From the NCBI GenBank assembly GCA_016791085.1, contig JAEUNN010000446.1, forward strand, positions 1 through 10,110: a DNA stretch of 10,110 nucleotides, given 5' to 3'. Shown piece by piece: positions 7,600-10,110 of the stretch (within the stretch, counting starts at the first letter, position 1; the number at the start of each line of letters is the position of its first letter). The stretch comes from Rhodocyclaceae bacterium (GTDB lineage Bacteria; Pseudomonadota; Gammaproteobacteria; Burkholderiales; Rhodocyclaceae). Both the position numbers and the translations under genes were made by a program. The notes under the pieces are model-generated. The model was not told the DNA's origin. It saw nothing but the letters and a program-made list of their open reading frames with translations, and made no database searches.

Positions 7600-8775
7600 A
7601 TGGAATTCGAGCTCTGGTGGCTGCTCGCGATACCACTGTTTTTCAGCCTGGGCTGGATCGCCGCGCGCATCGACATACGCCACGTGGTGCGTGAATCGCG
7701 CGCGCTGCCGCGTTCGTATTTCCAGGGCCTCAATTACCTGTTGCTGGAACAGCAGGACCGCGCCGTCGATGCATTCATCGAAGCCACGCGCGAAGACCCG
7801 CAGGCGCTGGATCTGCAGTTTGCGCTGGGCGCGCTGTTCCGCCGTCGCGGCGAATCCGACCGCGCCATACGCATGCACCAGAGCCTGATCGAGCGCGACG
7901 ACCTGAAGCCCGACCGGCGCCTGGACGCATTGTCCGAACTGGGCCAGGATTACCTCAAGGCCGGCCTGCTGGATCGCGCCGAAGAGGCGTTCCAGAAATT
8001 GCTGGATACCGCGCGCCACGACGATGCGCTCAAATACCTGCTGGAAATTTACCAGCAGGAAAAAGAGTGGAAAAAAGCCATCGCGATCGCCGACCGCCTG
8101 CCCGACCACGCCAGCGTGCTGTGGCAAAAGCAGGTGGCGAATTTCTATTGCGAAATCGCGGCTTCCGCGCTCACGCACTCGCGCCCGGGCGATGCGCGCG
8201 CGGCGCTGGACGCCGCCCTGCACGAAAACCGCAAGTGCGTGCGTGCGAGCATCCTGCTGGGCGACCTGTACGCGCAGGAACAGAATCACACGGCCGCCAT
8301 CGAGGCCTGGAAGCGCGTCGAACAGCAAAACCCCATCTATCTGGCCATGGTGGCCGGCCGCCTCATGGAAGCCCACCAGAAGCTCGGACGCGGCGCCGAG
8401 GGCCTGCAGTTGCTGCGCGGCTATCTGGCCAGCAATCCGTCGCTGGATTTGCTCGACACGGTGTTCGAAGCCGAACTGGCCGACGGCGGGGCGCAGGCCG
8501 CGCTGGCCCTGGTGCGCGAAGAACTGCGGCGCAATGCCACGCTGCTGGGCCTGGGCAAATTGCTCGAGGCGCAGACCATGCTGGCGCCGCCCGACGCGCG
8601 CGCCGATCTGGAACTTACCAAGGGCATCATTCACAATCACACCCGGCGCGTCGCGCGCTACCGTTGCGACGCTTGCGGGTTCAAGGCGCGCCAGTTCTAT
8701 TGGCGCTGCCCGGGCTGCGGCGGATGGGAAACCTATCCGCCCAAACGTACCGAGGAATTCGACCTCACGCCCTGA
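7600..8775 (+). CDS. lapB: Lipopolysaccharide assembly protein B (LapB/YciM), TPR plus rubredoxin-like domain
   Basis: Inner-membrane adaptor that in E. coli promotes FtsH-dependent degradation of LpxC and so limits LPS synthesis, in response to PbgA/YejM. 391 residues against 389 in E. coli. There is one N-terminal membrane anchor (WWLLAIPLFFSLGWIAA, about 6-22). A long array of TPR-type helical pairs follows from about 36 to 340, including SYFQGLNYLLLEQQDRAVDAF and ALFRRRGESDRAIRMHQSL. The C-terminal rubredoxin-like metal site is intact: YRCDACGF with C356 and C359, and WRCPGCGGW with C370 and C373. AGG at 7587-7589 lies 10 nt before the ATG. All four metal ligands are conserved, so function is probably intact. 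Whether the LpxC/FtsH role carries over to betaproteobacteria is inference. Confidence 0.95.
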   Translation: MEFELWWLLAIPLFFSLGWIAARIDIRHVVRESRALPRSYFQGLNYLLLEQQDRAVDAFIEATREDPQALDLQFALGALFRRRGESDRAIRMHQSLIERDDLKPDRRLDALSELGQDYLKAGLLDRAEEAFQKLLDTARHDDALKYLLEIYQQEKEWKKAIAIADRLPDHASVLWQKQVANFYCEIAASALTHSRPGDARAALDAALHENRKCVRASILLGDLYAQEQNHTAAIEAWKRVEQQNPIYLAMVAGRLMEAHQKLGRGAEGLQLLRGYLASNPSLDLLDTVFEAELADGGAQAALALVREELRRNATLLGLGKLLEAQTMLAPPDARADLELTKGIIHNHTRRVARYRCDACGFKARQFYWRCPGCGGWETYPPKRTEEFDLTP

Positions 8776-8827
8776 GCCCGCGCCGCCCGGCGTTCCAGCC
8801 AATTACCACCCACGGAGAGCTGCAAGC

Positions 8828-10110
8828 ATGAAAGTAAGCGTTGTCGGAACCGGCTATGTCGGCCTCGTGAGCGGCGCCTGTCTGGCCGACATGGGCAATG
8901 ACGTGCTGTGTCTGGATGTCGATCCACGCAAGATCGACATCCTCAATTCCGGGGGGATACCGATACACGAGCCCGGCCTGGAAGGCGTGGTCGCGCGCAA
9001 TCGCGCGGCCGGCCGCCTGCATTTCACGACCGACGTGGAAGCCGCCGTGGCACACGGCACGGTGCAGTTCATCGCGGTCGGCACGCCGCCCGACGAGGAC
9101 GGTTCGGCCGACCTGCAATACGTGCTGGCGGCCGCGCGCAATATCGGCCGCCACATGCAGGGCTACCGCGTGGTGGTGGACAAATCGACGGTGCCGGTCG
9201 GCACTGCGGACAAGGTGCGCGCGGCCATCGCCGATGAACTGCGTGCGCGCGGCGCGGACATCCCGTTCGCGGTGGTGTCGAATCCCGAATTTCTCAAGGA
9301 AGGCGCGGCGGTCGAAGATTTCATGAAGCCCGACCGCATCGTGGTGGGCGGCGACGACCACCGCGCGCTGGACATCATGCGCGAACTGTATGCGCCGTTC
9401 CAGCGCAATCACGAGCGCCTCATGGTGATGGACGTGCGCTCGGCGGAACTGACCAAATACGCCGCCAACGCCATGCTCGCCACACGCATTTCGTTCATGA
9501 ACGAACTGTCCAATCTGGCCGAACGCCTGGGCGCGGACATCGAACTGGTGCGTCAGGGCATAGGTTCCGACCCGCGCATCGGCCACCATTTTCTGTACCC
9601 GGGCTGCGGCTATGGCGGTTCCTGCTTCCCCAAGGACGTGCAGGCGCTGGCGCGCACGGCGCAGGAATACGGCATGAATTTGCAGATACTGGGCGCCGTC
9701 GAAAGCGTGAATGAACTGCAAAAAAGCGTACTCGCCAACAAACTGGTCGCGCGCTTCGGGGAAAACCTCACGGGGCGCAAATTCGCCATGTGGGGCCTGG
9801 CTTTCAAGCCCAATACCGACGACATGCGCGAGGCGCCGGCGCGCGTGATCGCCGAGGCATTGCTCGCGCGCGGCGCGCAAATCTGCGCTTACGATCCGGT
9901 CGCCATGGACGAGGCGCGCCGCATATTCGACGGCCGCGCCGGCATCAGTTTTGCCCCGACGGCGCAAGCCGCGCTGGACGGGGCGGACGCCCTGCTCATC
10001 GTGACCGAATGGAAAGAATTCCGCGCACCGGATTTCGACGCCCTGCGCGCCAAACTCAAGCAGCCGCTCATATTCGACGGCCGCAACCTGTTCGAGCCGG
10101 CGCGCATGGC
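8828..10110 (+). CDS. ugd: UDP-glucose 6-dehydrogenase, 3' end cut by window
   Basis: Oxidises UDP-glucose to UDP-glucuronate with two NAD, feeding capsule or exopolysaccharide and, in many Burkholderiales, aminoarabinose modification of lipid A. 427 complete codons are visible and the frame is still open at the window end. The family is usually about 435-470 residues, so only the tail is missing. The N-terminal Rossmann motif is GTGYVG (G7, G9, G12). Further motifs are DKSTVPVGT, NPEFLKEG with E154 and E158, ELTKYAANAMLA with K210 and N214, and GCGYGGSCFPKD with the catalytic nucleophile C266. The C-terminal domain shows GLAFKPNTDDMREAPA and IFDGRN. GGAG at 8814-8817 lies 10 nt before the ATG. 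The 52-nt gap after lapB holds only a minor 4-bp hairpin (8781-8792), so co-transcription with lapAB is likely. Confidence 0.96.
   Translation, partial: MKVSVVGTGYVGLVSGACLADMGNDVLCLDVDPRKIDILNSGGIPIHEPGLEGVVARNRAAGRLHFTTDVEAAVAHGTVQFIAVGTPPDEDGSADLQYVLAAARNIGRHMQGYRVVVDKSTVPVGTADKVRAAIADELRARGADIPFAVVSNPEFLKEGAAVEDFMKPDRIVVGGDDHRALDIMRELYAPFQRNHERLMVMDVRSAELTKYAANAMLATRISFMNELSNLAERLGADIELVRQGIGSDPRIGHHFLYPGCGYGGSCFPKDVQALARTAQEYGMNLQILGAVESVNELQKSVLANKLVARFGENLTGRKFAMWGLAFKPNTDDMREAPARVIAEALLARGAQICAYDPVAMDEARRIFDGRAGISFAPTAQAALDGADALLIVTEWKEFRAPDFDALRAKLKQPLIFDGRNLFEPARM

Noticed and set aside
8781..8792. Small hairpin CGCC/GGCG between lapB and ugd as a terminator
   Set aside because: Only 4 bp and followed by just two T; too weak for termination.
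6832..8802. 656-codon open frame on the minus strand across ihfB, lapA and lapB
   Set aside because: It covers three well-supported plus-strand genes and their spacers. The product is Gln/Arg/Ala-rich without motifs. It is a long chance frame in GC-rich DNA.
8765..9967. 400-codon open frame on the minus strand, antisense to ugd
   Set aside because: Same shadow pattern as above; ugd on the plus strand has full catalytic motifs.

Overview
The window is a densely packed, high-GC stretch in which every convincing gene lies on the plus strand. Gene content and order are pheA-hisC-tyrA-aroA-cmk-rpsA-ihfB-lapA-lapB-ugd. They match the conserved aromatic-amino-acid 'supraoperon' and the adjoining lipopolysaccharide (LPS) block known from Proteobacteria. 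Protein style and the downstream lapA-lapB-ugd order suggest a betaproteobacterium, most likely Burkholderiales. I cannot name a genus from sequence alone.

Region 1 (1-4228) is aromatic biosynthesis. It holds the 3' part of the P-protein gene pheA (prephenate dehydratase plus ACT domain), a HisC-family aminotransferase, the single-domain dehydrogenase TyrA, and EPSP synthase AroA. Together they convert shikimate-3-phosphate and prephenate towards chorismate, phenylalanine and tyrosine. hisC/tyrA and aroA/cmk overlap by ATGA junctions, which suggests translational coupling.

Region 2 (4225-7125) is nucleotide metabolism, translation and nucleoid function: CMP kinase, the six-domain ribosomal protein S1, and the IHF beta subunit. 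The cmk-rpsA and rpsA-ihfB spacers (about 100 nt each) carry inverted repeats and are the likeliest places for internal transcriptional or translational control.

Region 3 (7291-10110) is envelope biogenesis: LapA and LapB, the inner-membrane pair that tunes LPS synthesis, followed by UDP-glucose 6-dehydrogenase, which is cut by the window end.

No spacer exceeds about 165 nt. I see no RNA gene, mobile element, CRISPR array, prophage trace or broken gene. The coding content is conserved housekeeping, and I do not find an undescribed system. The points worth a second look are small: RNA hairpins in four spacers, a minus-oriented terminator-like structure between rpsA and ihfB, clustering of the tetranucleotide CTAG in that spacer, frequent ATA isoleucine codons outside rpsA, and a TyrA cofactor loop without the usual acidic residue.
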